The position numbers and the translations under genes were made by a program. The notes under the pieces were generated by a model, which saw nothing but the letters and a program-made list of their open reading frames with translations, was not told the DNA's origin and searched no databases. From Desulfofustis sp. PB-SRB1 (GTDB lineage: Bacteria > Desulfobacterota > Desulfobulbia > Desulfobulbales > Desulfocapsaceae), in assembly GCA_016722945.1 (NCBI GenBank), contig JAEQMT010000059.1:310001-374000 (forward strand): DNA of 64,000 nucleotides, in the 5' to 3' direction. Shown here in pieces: positions 8,268-16,290 of the stretch; the stretch's first letter is position 1, and each line of letters opens with the position of its first letter.

Positions 8268-8406
8268 GGGAACCTTGCAAAATGGTCTTTTCGCCCAACC
8301 TCATCGTTGCTCCAAAAATTTTATCCTCGGAATATCGATCCGGCCCGCGGTAATATTTTCCTCGCGCCTTGATCTTGAACGAAAATTCTCATTTTTCAAG
8401 GCCCCC
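8268..8406 (+). mobile_element. MITE-like family C element, copy C2, inserted in NIPSNAP gene
   Basis: GGGAACCTTGCAAAATGG starts the element, and the complement of its end is GGGGGCCTTGAAAAATGA. AAAAG precedes it and GAAAG follows, which may be a 5-bp target duplication with one change. It splits the codons for DPYKTK and EFENYA. Its partner C1 is at 7341-7479. Confidence 0.82.
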
Positions 8407-8430
8407 GAAAGAGTTTGAAAACTATGCCAG

Positions 8431-8589
8431 TGTCATGTCAAGTTTCAGATGTTCTACCATTGCGCCGTAATTTTGGTTTCCCGCAAGGCGCGAAAGAGGG
8501 CGCATAGCAGCGCTATGTAAGCGAATGAGCTTTGATGTCGGGAAGCCAAAAGGACACGCAAGATTGAACAGATGAGGCTTGACAGGACA
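8431..8589 (+). mobile_element. MITE-like element D (159 bp), inserted in NIPSNAP gene
   Basis: Left end TGTCATGTCAAG, right end CTTGACAGGACA, whose complement is TGTCCTGTCAAG: 11 of 12 match, and similarity continues inward for about 25 bp. CCAG before and CTAG after look like a 4-bp target duplication with one later change. Only one copy is in the window. It encodes no protein and is presumably mobilised by a transposase elsewhere in the genome. Confidence 0.8.
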
Positions 8590-8932
8590 CTAGAATGTAG
8601 ATTCCCCTGGTCAACGGGTTTGGCGGAAACCATCATGGCTATTTTTTAACGCACGAAGGTGCAAACAACATTGCCTATGCCCTGTTCGGCTTTCCAAGTC
8701 TGGCGGATTATGAACGCTATCGGGAAAAGATCAAAGTCGACGGGAAATGTCTTGCGGCCTTTGACTATGCCACTATTCGCAGGGCATATATAGCGCTCTG
8801 GGAGTAGCAAGCCGGCCTGGGCAGATCGTGAATACCGCCATATAAAACGACAAAGTAGTGAGATAAACAGCAGGGGTGGGGTCTGGGTGGCTGTAATTAC
8901 TGGAATCTGTAACTTGAGCGTGCAAAGTTGGG

Positions 8933-10465
8933 TTAGTGGTTGCTGATGAGCTTTTTTTTCGGTCCCGAAATCGTCTGCGCACCGCCGGCAGGTGAGGGGC
9001 CATTTGCCCGGGACTCGATGCTCCCGCTTATATCCAGGTTTTTTTCGAGGGTCTGGTAGGCCAGATAATATTTAAAAATGTTGGCGACGTACTGGACGGT
9101 CTCGCGACCGATCCGTTTGGCGGCGATGAGTTCCACGTTGCGAAACCAGCGGTTGGCATCGAGCCCGGTTTCCGCCGCCTCTTTGCGTAGCCTTGCCACG
9201 CGGGCCGGTCCGGCGTTGTAGGCGGCAAAGGCGAACAGAACCTGGTTGGTTTCATCGATGTTCGGGTCGTCGGCGAAATAGCGGTCGATTAAAAAGCGGA
9301 GGTACTTCGTTCCCGCGTGGATGTTGGGATCAAGCTCTTCAATGTTGGGAATGCCGACGTTTTCATCCTGCGCGGTGCTTGGCAGAAGCTGCATGATGCC
9401 CACCGCTCCGGCGGCGCTTCGGGCGCTATGATCGAGCTGTGATTCCTGGTAGGCAAGTGCCGCCAGCATCAGATAGGGAAAGTCATACTGGCTGCCGTAT
9501 TTTTTGAAGTAGTCAATGGTGTTTGCAAAGCGCTGCAGATGCTCGGTCTGCACCTCATCGGTAATATAGGAGGCATCCATCAGATAGCGCTTGATGAGGA
9601 TATTGCCCATGGTTGTACCGACTTTGTGGCCTTTCATGAACTCATTGACGATACCCTTTAGTTGTGGACTGTCTTTCCTGAAAGCCCAGCCAATCGCCCC
9701 ATCGGTACGAAATTTAACCCCGGGGTGAAGGGTAATATTGTCAAATACCTGGGCCCACAATTCTCCTTTGTGGAAGTCGATCACCGTGTAGTCTATTAAC
9801 GAGGCGTTTACCATCTCCAGCAGGTCCTCATCTTCGAGATTCTCGTCGGCCTCGACGATGACCACCTCGGCCTTGCCCATGGATCGCATGGTCTCGTTGA
9901 GTTTTTCAAGACTCTCATAATAGCTGCTTGATTTACGGACATATATCTCTTTCCCACCCAATTCGAAAACAGAGGTGACATCACCATGATCGGCGCTGGT
10001 GACCAGGATTTCATCGATCCCGGTGGCCAGCGGGTCGCTGAAATCCACCAGAGCCAGACGGTCGTCACTGATGGTGAGGTTGCCCGCCGCGATATCACCT
10101 TTGCCCTCGATCAGCTTGGTGATCAATTGATCCCGGGTGGTGGGGATATAGAGCATATCAACTCTGAGAGTACCGGTGTTAAACGACTCGTTGACGAATT
10201 TGTCAAACATCTCCAGCGCTTCAAAGGTGACACCGCGCGGCTGCAGACCGTCGAAGAAAAAAAATGTGCGGCTGTAAGGCACCAGGACGCGGATAATACG
10301 GTCTTCAACCATTTCTTCCAAATCGCCGGTAAATGGTTCAATAAGCCGCTCCAGTTGCTCAACGCTTAAATCAGTCGATAAGGCGGTGGAGGCGTCGGCC
10401 GGGCAGGTACAGGCAGTCGCCGACACAATCATGAAGCATATCGCCCAGAAGATAGAACGATTCAT
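8933..10465 (-). CDS. MltF-like lytic transglycosylase (solute-binding domain + SLT)
   Basis: A signal peptide (residues 1-26) is followed by a periplasmic solute-binding type 3 domain (about 55-290; VEDRIIRVLVPYSRTFFF, GDIAAGNLTISDDRL, YTVIDFHKGELW) and an SLT lysozyme-like domain (about 315-460). The catalytic glutamate is Glu341 in LAYQESQLDHSARS, with GAVGIMQLLPSTA and FAAYNAGPARVARLR following as expected. This domain order is that of membrane-bound murein transglycosylase F, which cleaves peptidoglycan with formation of anhydro-muramic ends and may sense muropeptides through the N-terminal domain. A cysteine pair C19/C21 could be lipidated but the lipobox is imperfect. It stands 26 nt downstream of rmuC on the same strand. 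Confidence 0.9.
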   Translation of the reverse strand: MNRSIFWAICFMIVSATACTCPADASTALSTDLSVEQLERLIEPFTGDLEEMVEDRIIRVLVPYSRTFFFFDGLQPRGVTFEALEMFDKFVNESFNTGTLRVDMLYIPTTRDQLITKLIEGKGDIAAGNLTISDDRLALVDFSDPLATGIDEILVTSADHGDVTSVFELGGKEIYVRKSSSYYESLEKLNETMRSMGKAEVVIVEADENLEDEDLLEMVNASLIDYTVIDFHKGELWAQVFDNITLHPGVKFRTDGAIGWAFRKDSPQLKGIVNEFMKGHKVGTTMGNILIKRYLMDASYITDEVQTEHLQRFANTIDYFKKYGSQYDFPYLMLAALAYQESQLDHSARSAAGAVGIMQLLPSTAQDENVGIPNIEELDPNIHAGTKYLRFLIDRYFADDPNIDETNQVLFAFAAYNAGPARVARLRKEAAETGLDANRWFRNVELIAAKRIGRETVQYVANIFKYYLAYQTLEKNLDISGSIESRANGPSPAGGAQTISGPKKKLISNH

Positions 10466-10491
10466 AAATGTCTCCGTTACAAGAACATCGT

Positions 10492-11745
10492 TTAGAGTGT
10501 GGGTTCGTCCCGGCGCGGGGGATGCGGTGTGTCCATCTTCGTTTTTACCGCCACACCCAGTTCCGGAAAGGGTTGAGCCCGATCAATCAGGCTGCCGCGC
10601 CCGGTGGCGAGTTTTATCATCGCCTGGTCAAAACTGGTGCGACAGCTATCGAGTTGTCTGCCCAGCCTTTCCATGTCATCGACAAAACTTTTCAGTTTGT
10701 CGTACAGCGCTCCCGCCCGTTCGGCTATTTCGCGGGCGTTGCGGTTTTGTTTTTCGCCCTGCCAGAGATGATTGATGGTGCGCAACACGGCCAGCAGGGT
10801 GGTGGGGGTGACGATTATTACCTGGCGGGCATGCATTTCGTTAAGAAGCGTTTCATTATTGTCGACAACGCTCGTAAAAGCCGCATCAATAGGAATAAAC
10901 ATCAATACAAAATCAAGGGAGGTGATGCCCTGCAAGGAACTGTAATCTTTGCCGCTCAATGATTTCATATGTTGTCTAATTGCCTGTAGATGCTGCTCCA
11001 GGGCCGTGGCCCGATCGCCGTCGGTGACCGCGCCGACATAGCGCTGCCAGGCTGAAAGCGATACTTTCGAGTCAATCACTACGTCCCTGCCGCCGGGCAG
11101 GCGGACAATCACATCGGGTTTGCGCAATCTATTATCATTCGTACGCCATCCCGTTTGGGTCACATACTCGTGACCGTTTCGCAACCCGGCGTGCTCGAGC
11201 AACCGCTCTAGTATCATTTCTCCCCAATCGCCCTGGGTTTTGCGGTTACCGGTCAGCGCCCGGCTGAGCTGAGCGGCCTCCTCATTGAGTCGCTGATTTA
11301 ATTCTCTGAGGTGCAGCAGCTCCTGCTTTAATGAGGCACGATCCCTGGTTTCCTCGGTAAAAATGGTCTCTATCCGGCTGCCGAACCCGGAAATCTGCTC
11401 TTTTAGGGGTTGCAGCAGCGAAGAGATGCGCTCCTGATTGATAGAGGAGTAAGAATGTATTTTTTCATCGATTATCTGGTGGGCGAGGTTGTCAAAAACG
11501 GTGTGCACCCGGGTTTCATTATCCTGGAGCATGGCGATTTTTTCGTGATAATGGCGCTCATCGTCCTGCCGCTGTTGTTCAAGAACGCGAAAATCTGTTC
11601 GCAGCTGCTCGTATCCGCGGCGCCATCTCTGCACCCGAAATTGCGGCAACACGTATCCGATGCCGATTCCTAGTGTAAGTGAGGCCAGGGCAACGACCCG
11701 GACATCTGGCGATGCCGCCAGCATCGACCAGAAATATTCAACCAT
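10492..11745 (-). CDS. rmuC: DNA recombination protein RmuC
   Basis: The 417-residue protein has one N-terminal membrane helix (about residues 14-33, VVALASLTLGIGIGYVLP), a coiled coil (about 40-160) and the RmuC nuclease-like domain (about 165-370) with the family stretches GDWGEMILERLLEHAGL, RKPDVIVRLPGGRDVVIDSK and DFVLMFIP. RmuC limits sequence inversions at short inverted repeats and is thought to cut structured DNA. Given how many palindromic repeats this genome carries, that role is apt, but that is inference. The gene lies 12 nt downstream of the HIT gene and 26 nt upstream of the transglycosylase gene, probably in one transcript. Confidence 0.92.
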   Translation of the reverse strand: MVEYFWSMLAASPDVRVVALASLTLGIGIGYVLPQFRVQRWRRGYEQLRTDFRVLEQQRQDDERHYHEKIAMLQDNETRVHTVFDNLAHQIIDEKIHSYSSINQERISSLLQPLKEQISGFGSRIETIFTEETRDRASLKQELLHLRELNQRLNEEAAQLSRALTGNRKTQGDWGEMILERLLEHAGLRNGHEYVTQTGWRTNDNRLRKPDVIVRLPGGRDVVIDSKVSLSAWQRYVGAVTDGDRATALEQHLQAIRQHMKSLSGKDYSSLQGITSLDFVLMFIPIDAAFTSVVDNNETLLNEMHARQVIIVTPTTLLAVLRTINHLWQGEKQNRNAREIAERAGALYDKLKSFVDDMERLGRQLDSCRTSFDQAMIKLATGRGSLIDRAQPFPELGVAVKTKMDTPHPPRRDEPTL

Positions 11746-11757
11746 AGGGCGAAACTA

Positions 11758-12099
11758 TCAGCCCGGCGGCCACAACATGGCGCGGCCGCCGAGGAAATGG
11801 ACGTGTAGGTGAAAGACGGTTTGACCGGCACCGGCGCCGTTGTTGATAACCACCCGGAAATCACTACCAATGCCGTGCTCTTGGGCCAGACGCGTGCCTT
11901 GTTTGATGATTTTTCCCATCAACTCAATATCTTCGTTGGCCATCGCGACGGCATCCGCTATGTGTTTTTTGGGGATGACGAGAAAATGTTTCGGCGCCTG
12001 TGGGGATATATCCCAAAACGCCAGTATTTCATCATCTTCATACATCTTATTGGCGGGAATATCCCCGGCTACAATCTTGCAGAAAATGCAGTCAATCAT
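11758..12099 (-). CDS. HIT family (HINT-type) nucleotide hydrolase
   Basis: This 113-residue protein is a histidine-triad protein of the HINT branch. It has CIFCKIVAGDIPANK at the start, WDISPQAPKHFLVIPKKH in the middle and the triad HLHVHFLGGR near the end, where the middle histidine is the nucleophile. HINT proteins hydrolyse purine nucleoside phosphoramidates and aminoacyl-AMP. The length is normal for the family. Two cysteines at residues 4 and 7 could bind zinc, as in many bacterial members. The start at 12099 has GGGAGAG close by. It is first of a short run with rmuC. Confidence 0.93.
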   Translation of the reverse strand: MIDCIFCKIVAGDIPANKMYEDDEILAFWDISPQAPKHFLVIPKKHIADAVAMANEDIELMGKIIKQGTRLAQEHGIGSDFRVVINNGAGAGQTVFHLHVHFLGGRAMLWPPG

Positions 12100-12196
12100 T
12101 CTCTCCCCTCATTGCGTGAATAGCAAAACTTGAAATCGCATTTTACCAGCAATTACCTCTCCTTATCCCAACAATTAAAAAGTGGGGATAGAGGAT

Positions 12197-12212
12197 GTTT
12201 TACGACCCCATC
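12197..12212 (+). repeat. Terminal fragment of family A/B repeat
   Basis: GTTTTACGACCCCATC matches the right end shared by families A and B, just past the clpA stop. Next to it, an imperfect hairpin (CCTCT.. TATCCC with GGGGATAGAGG, about 12157-12195) lies in the clpA 3' region and could be the transcription end, though no U-tract follows. Confidence 0.45.
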
Positions 12213-12217
12213 CGTGC

Positions 12218-14490
12218 CTACTGAGGATAGCTGAATGACAGCTCATCCTCGTTCATATCCACCAGCACCTTGCCGCCTTTGCTCAGGTTGCCGAACAAAA
12301 TCTGTTCGGAGAGCACGTCGCCGATCTCTTTCATGATCAGGCGCCGCAGCGGCCGGGCGCCGAAATCGGGGTCGTGGCCCTTACGTGCCAGCCAGGTGCG
12401 GGCCGCGTCGGTAAGCTCGATTTTGACCTTTTTCTCGCTCAATTGCTCCTCCAGTTCACCGATCAGTTTGTCCACCACCCGTTGCATCGATTCATTGCTC
12501 AGGGTTGCAAAGGTGATCACCGCATCGAGACGGTTTCTGAACTCTGGTGAGAACAGTTTTTCCACCGCCTTTACCCCCTTGGTCTTCTTTTCGCTGACAA
12601 AACCGATGGATTTGGCGGTCAACTCGCGAGCCCCGGCATTGGTGGTCATGATGATGATGACGTTGCGAAAATCAGCCTTTCTGCCGGAGTTATCGGTCAA
12701 GGTTGAGTGATCCATGACCTGCAGAAGGATTGAGTAGATATCCATGTGGGCCTTCTCAATCTCGTCAAGAAGCAGGACGGAATAGGGATGCTTGCGAATG
12801 GCCTCGGTAAGCAGACCGCCCTGATCGAATCCCACATAGCCGGGCGGCGCTCCAATCAGGCGGGCAACCGCGTGCTTTTCCATATACTCGCTCATGTCAA
12901 AACGCTCGAAATGGACCGTCAACGCCTGTGCCAGCTGGCGTGCCACCTCGGTCTTACCCACCCCGGTGGGCCCGGCAAACATAAAGGCGCCGGTGGGCGC
13001 GTTGGGATTGCCCAGGCCGGCGCGGGATCGCTTCACCGCCTGCACAATCGCCTCCAGGGCCTGATCCTGGCCGAAAATTACCGATTTGAGCCTGGTTTCC
13101 AGATCACGCAGCGATTCCGTATCCGAGCCCCGCCGCGAGCGTGCCGGGATGCGGGCGATGGCGGAAACCACCCGTTCTACATCAGGCACCTTGACCATAC
13201 CGTTTTGCCGCGACTCCAATCGAAACATGGAGCCCACCTCATCCATGATATCGATGGCCTTGTCCGGCAGAAAACGCTCGTTGATATAGCGATCGGAAAG
13301 CTCGGCCATGGCCCGCAGGGCCGTTTTCGAATAGCGGATACTATGATGTTTTTCATAGCGCCCCTGCAGTCCCTGAAGGATCCGGTGGGTATCGTTCACG
13401 GAGGGCTCTTCGATATCGATTTTTTGAAATCGCCTGGACAGGGCACGATCTTTTTCTATGTGATTGCGATATTCCTCGTAAGTGGTGGAGCCGATACAGC
13501 GGAGACTGCCTGACTGCAGGGCCGGTTTGAGCAGGTTGGAGGCATCCATGGAACCGCCGCTGGTGGCGCCGGCGCCGACGATGGTGTGCATCTCATCGAT
13601 GAACAAAATGGCATTGTCCTTTTTCTCGATGGCGGCCACCACCGCTTTGACCCGTTTCTCAAAGTCACCCCGATACTTGGTGCCCGCCACCAGCGAGCCC
13701 ATATCCAGCTGGTAGATGTCCACATCCTGCAGTAAATCCGGCACCACCGGTTTCTCGCCCCGTTGCCGGGCGCATTGATCCTCGTAAATCCGCAGGGCAA
13801 GCCCTTCCGCCATGGCGGTTTTGCCCACCCCGGTTCCCCCACCAGAAGCGGGTTGTTTTTCTTGCGCCGACACAGCACCTGCATGATTCGATTTACCTCA
13901 CGGCCCCGGCCAATCAGCGGGTCCAGTTTACCCTCGCGGGCCAGTAAGCCGTAATTTAAGGTAAATTCCGTCAGTGCCTTGTCTTCCTTGTCGCCGCCGG
14001 TTTTTTGTCCCGATTTGTCGGGGCCCGGCGGCGGATGCGGCAGCGGTTCTCGCTGCAGTCCCTCCGGCATCTCATGAGAAATGAGATTGACCACCGCCAT
14101 GCGGCCCACGCCGACGGAACTGAGGAAATAGACGGCGTGTGACTCGGTTTCCGAGAAAATCGCCACCAGCACGTCGCCTGAATCCACCTCTTTTTTGCCG
14201 CAGCTCTGAACGTGGGCAACTGCCCGCTGCAGTACCCGGTTAAAGGCGATCGTCTGGGTCGGGTCACCGCCGGTTGCCGCCGGGATGGTCGGTATTTCTT
14301 CAGAAAGAAACGACTCCAGCCGCTGTTTAAGGGTATCCACCGAACCACCGCATTCACGGATGATATAGGTGGCGAGGTCGTCATGCAGCAAGCCGTAGAG
14401 CATGTGCTCCACGGTGACGAACTCGTGTTTGTGTACCTTTGCCTCTTTAATTGCTTTTATCAGCGATGCTTCAAGGGTCTTGCTTAACAT
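12218..14490 (-). CDS. clpA: ClpA, ATPase subunit of ClpAP protease (apparent 1-nt frameshift)
   Basis: ClpA unfolds substrates, including those handed over by ClpS, and feeds them to ClpP. The protein begins [17 protein letters not shown] (ATG at 14490) with the double Clp-N domain, then two AAA+ modules. The first Walker A should be [15 protein letters not shown], but GEP and GVGKTA are in different frames: one base is missing in a run of G/C at about 13827-13832. The second Walker A ([11 protein letters not shown]) is intact and the ClpP-docking loop is present ([11 protein letters not shown]). The C-terminus is complete. All else looks functional, so a base-calling error in the G run is a serious possibility; otherwise the gene is dead at its first ATPase site. 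Confidence 0.88.
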
Positions 14491-14507
14491 GGTTGCACTC
14501 ACATGGG

Positions 14508-14822
14508 TTATTCCTGCTCCATACTGCAACGGAGCGGGAATTGATTTTTTCTGGCTAATTCATGAACAATTGTAATCTTCGTTTCACATATTTCCCTGGT
14601 GTAGATACCCGCGATGCCGACCCCGTCATTGTGAACGTTCAACATGATGCGGGTGGCCTCATGCTTGGTTTTTTGGAATATATTTTCCAATATTGACACG
14701 ACGAACTCCATGGTCGTGTAATCATCGTTATGTAACAACACTTTAAAGCGTGGCGGCTCTTTTGTCTCCACCCTTTCATCGGTGAGTACCTCGCCGTGCA
14801 GCTCTGTATCGCTATCAGCCAT
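14508..14822 (-). CDS. clpS: ClpS, N-end rule adaptor of ClpAP
   Basis: A 104-residue ClpS with a flexible acidic N-terminal tail (about 25 residues), then PPRFKVLLHNDDYTTMEFVV, where the DDYT/MEFV part forms the pocket for destabilising N-terminal residues, and the family's KHEATRIMLNVHNDGVGI and ETKITIVHELARK. It binds N-degron substrates and delivers them to ClpA. The gene lies 17 nt upstream of clpA on the same strand, the usual arrangement. Its intactness speaks for a working ClpAP system and thus against a truly dead clpA. Confidence 0.95.
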   Translation of the reverse strand: MADSDTELHGEVLTDERVETKEPPRFKVLLHNDDYTTMEFVVSILENIFQKTKHEATRIMLNVHNDGVGIAGIYTREICETKITIVHELARKNQFPLRCSMEQE

Positions 14823-14898
14823 TGTCTGTTTGTTTTTTGTTACCTGCTGCCCGTAAAATCCAGAATCAGTCTAAATTATAATCGCGCCGCCGCGCTTT

Positions 14899-16290
14899 TC
14901 AATGGATGCGCCGTGTCCGGTTCCGCCGGGCGCCGGTGAGCAGGGCGTGCAGTGAGATGAGAAGCTCTTCGACGATGAGCATATCTGAGACCGGCGATCT
15001 CTTAAGCTTATAATCGGCCGATAAGATCATCCGCAGTGCCTCTTTCAAAGAGGTTATTGATAGGTTCTCGGCGATCAGGAAATTTTGCAGCAGTCCAAAG
15101 GGATGACCTTTGAGATACTCGCCGCCACCTGCTTTGTCCTTAAGCGCCGGCAGGTAGTGATTGGTAAACTCACCATAGCTCATACGCCGGCGCCAGACCG
15201 GCTCAGCAATCATTTGCAGAGCCCGCACAGCGAGCAGTTTACGGATGAAGTTACGAAGCATCGCGATAACGGCCAGGCTGTGGATACCGTCACCGCGCAG
15301 ATGGTGGTAGATGGTCAGTGTTTTGGCCATATCGCCCTTGACCAGGGCCTCGCTGAGCTCAAATATGGCGTCTTCACGTGTTCGCCCGACCAGCAGGATA
15401 ACATCCTCTTTGATAATTGATATCCGATCTCCCAGATAGAGGGCGATTTTTTCCAGCTCAACGGCAAGAGCGGCGGGATGATTACCGATCAGGTTATACA
15501 GCGCTTCGATGGTATTCTGGTCGATATTTTTTTTAAGCCGGGTGCAGGTGCGTTGCGCAGTTTCAAAAAAAACGGTTTTTTGCTCTTTTTTATCCGGCGT
15601 CCTGCTTCCCTCAGGGATCGAGCAATCGATTATCTCACCATGCTTTTTCACGATGGTGAAGAGTTTTTTCCGCTTATCCACATGCTCGGCGACGAACACC
15701 ACCACCACCCCGGGCGGCAGCCCTTTTTCGATGGAGGCGGCAAATGCGGCATCGGCACCGGCGGTTGAGCTTGTTTTTTTTACCGCGGCCTGCCGTACGA
15801 TCTGATCAGCCCAGCCGATCTCGCCACCGGGATGGGCAAAGCCAAACCACTCACGCCAGAGGTCGGCGCTGATCTGCGAGAGAACCAGGGCCGCTGGATC
15901 ATCGAGCGGTGGGATGAATGAGACGAACTGGCGCAGCGCCCGCACGGTTTCCTTCTCATTTCCGCTCTGGTGGGCGGCAACACTTTTTTCCCAGAGATCG
16001 GAAGCGTGCTGTCTGGTTTGGAAAAAATTACACGGGCTCACCCTGAACAATTGGATGCCCGGCAAGAGTGAACGGGTAAAGAGCTTAACCCGCAGTTGTT
16101 CCACCGGCGTGGTCAGTCCATCGATGGAGTGAACGGTGATCTCGTGGTGATCGGTAAACGTCTGGATCACCGTTTGGCCAGCCTCGCTGCTCAGATAGCT
16201 CTCGCCCCAGCAGAGAAATAGTTGCGGCGGGTCGGCGGAACCAATGGCGTTGCCCACCGCCTCCGGTATGGTTCGCTTATGAACGGGCAC
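14899..16290 (-). CDS. holA: DNA polymerase III subunit delta (HolA-type)
   Basis: GTG start at 16290, inside the end of the preceding gene (14-nt overlap). HolA is the clamp-loader subunit that opens the beta clamp. The middle and end show the family pattern: ALYNLIGNHPAALAVELEKIALYLG, REDAIFELSEALVKGDMAKTLTIYHHLRGDG, AMLRNFIRKLLAVRALQ and SADYKLKRSPVSDMLIVEELL. At 463 residues it is longer than the usual 330-350; the extra length is in the N-terminal half (about residues 95-200), where the sequence is poorly conserved. Similar long forms may be normal in this lineage. Translational coupling to the upstream exported protein is likely from the overlap. Confidence 0.85.
   Translation of the reverse strand: MPVHKRTIPEAVGNAIGSADPPQLFLCWGESYLSSEAGQTVIQTFTDHHEITVHSIDGLTTPVEQLRVKLFTRSLLPGIQLFRVSPCNFFQTRQHASDLWEKSVAAHQSGNEKETVRALRQFVSFIPPLDDPAALVLSQISADLWREWFGFAHPGGEIGWADQIVRQAAVKKTSSTAGADAAFAASIEKGLPPGVVVVFVAEHVDKRKKLFTIVKKHGEIIDCSIPEGSRTPDKKEQKTVFFETAQRTCTRLKKNIDQNTIEALYNLIGNHPAALAVELEKIALYLGDRISIIKEDVILLVGRTREDAIFELSEALVKGDMAKTLTIYHHLRGDGIHSLAVIAMLRNFIRKLLAVRALQMIAEPVWRRRMSYGEFTNHYLPALKDKAGGGEYLKGHPFGLLQNFLIAENLSITSLKEALRMILSADYKLKRSPVSDMLIVEELLISLHALLTGARRNRTRRIH

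Larger units (their letters stand above)
8235..8807 (+). pseudogene. NIPSNAP-family gene broken by two MITEs and a nonsense codon
   Basis: Three pieces read in order as one NIPSNAP protein. Piece 1 (8235-8267) gives IKYLIDPYKTK. Piece 2 (8409-8430) gives EFENYA after element C2. Piece 3 (8595-8807), after element D, gives M, a TAG in place of the expected TGG, then IPLVNGFGG, NHHGYFLTHEGANN, YALFGFPSLADYERYREKI and AAFDYA. Removing C2 rejoins DPYKTKEFENYA, and removing D with one CCAG/CTAG flank rejoins ENYARMW, both typical of the family. The last 12 residues before the stop diverge from the family, so a further lesion is likely. The 5' end is also not clear. NIPSNAP proteins are small ferredoxin-like-fold proteins of poorly known function. 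Confidence 0.85.

Noticed and set aside
8598-8600. TAG in the NIPSNAP remains as a pyrrolysine codon
   Set aside because: The gene has two insertions and an odd end, and the position is tryptophan in the family, one base from TGG.
13827-13832. Programmed frameshift in clpA
   Set aside because: No slippery heptamer followed by a clear pseudoknot was seen, the site breaks a P-loop, and no family member is known to use one. An error or true mutation is more likely.
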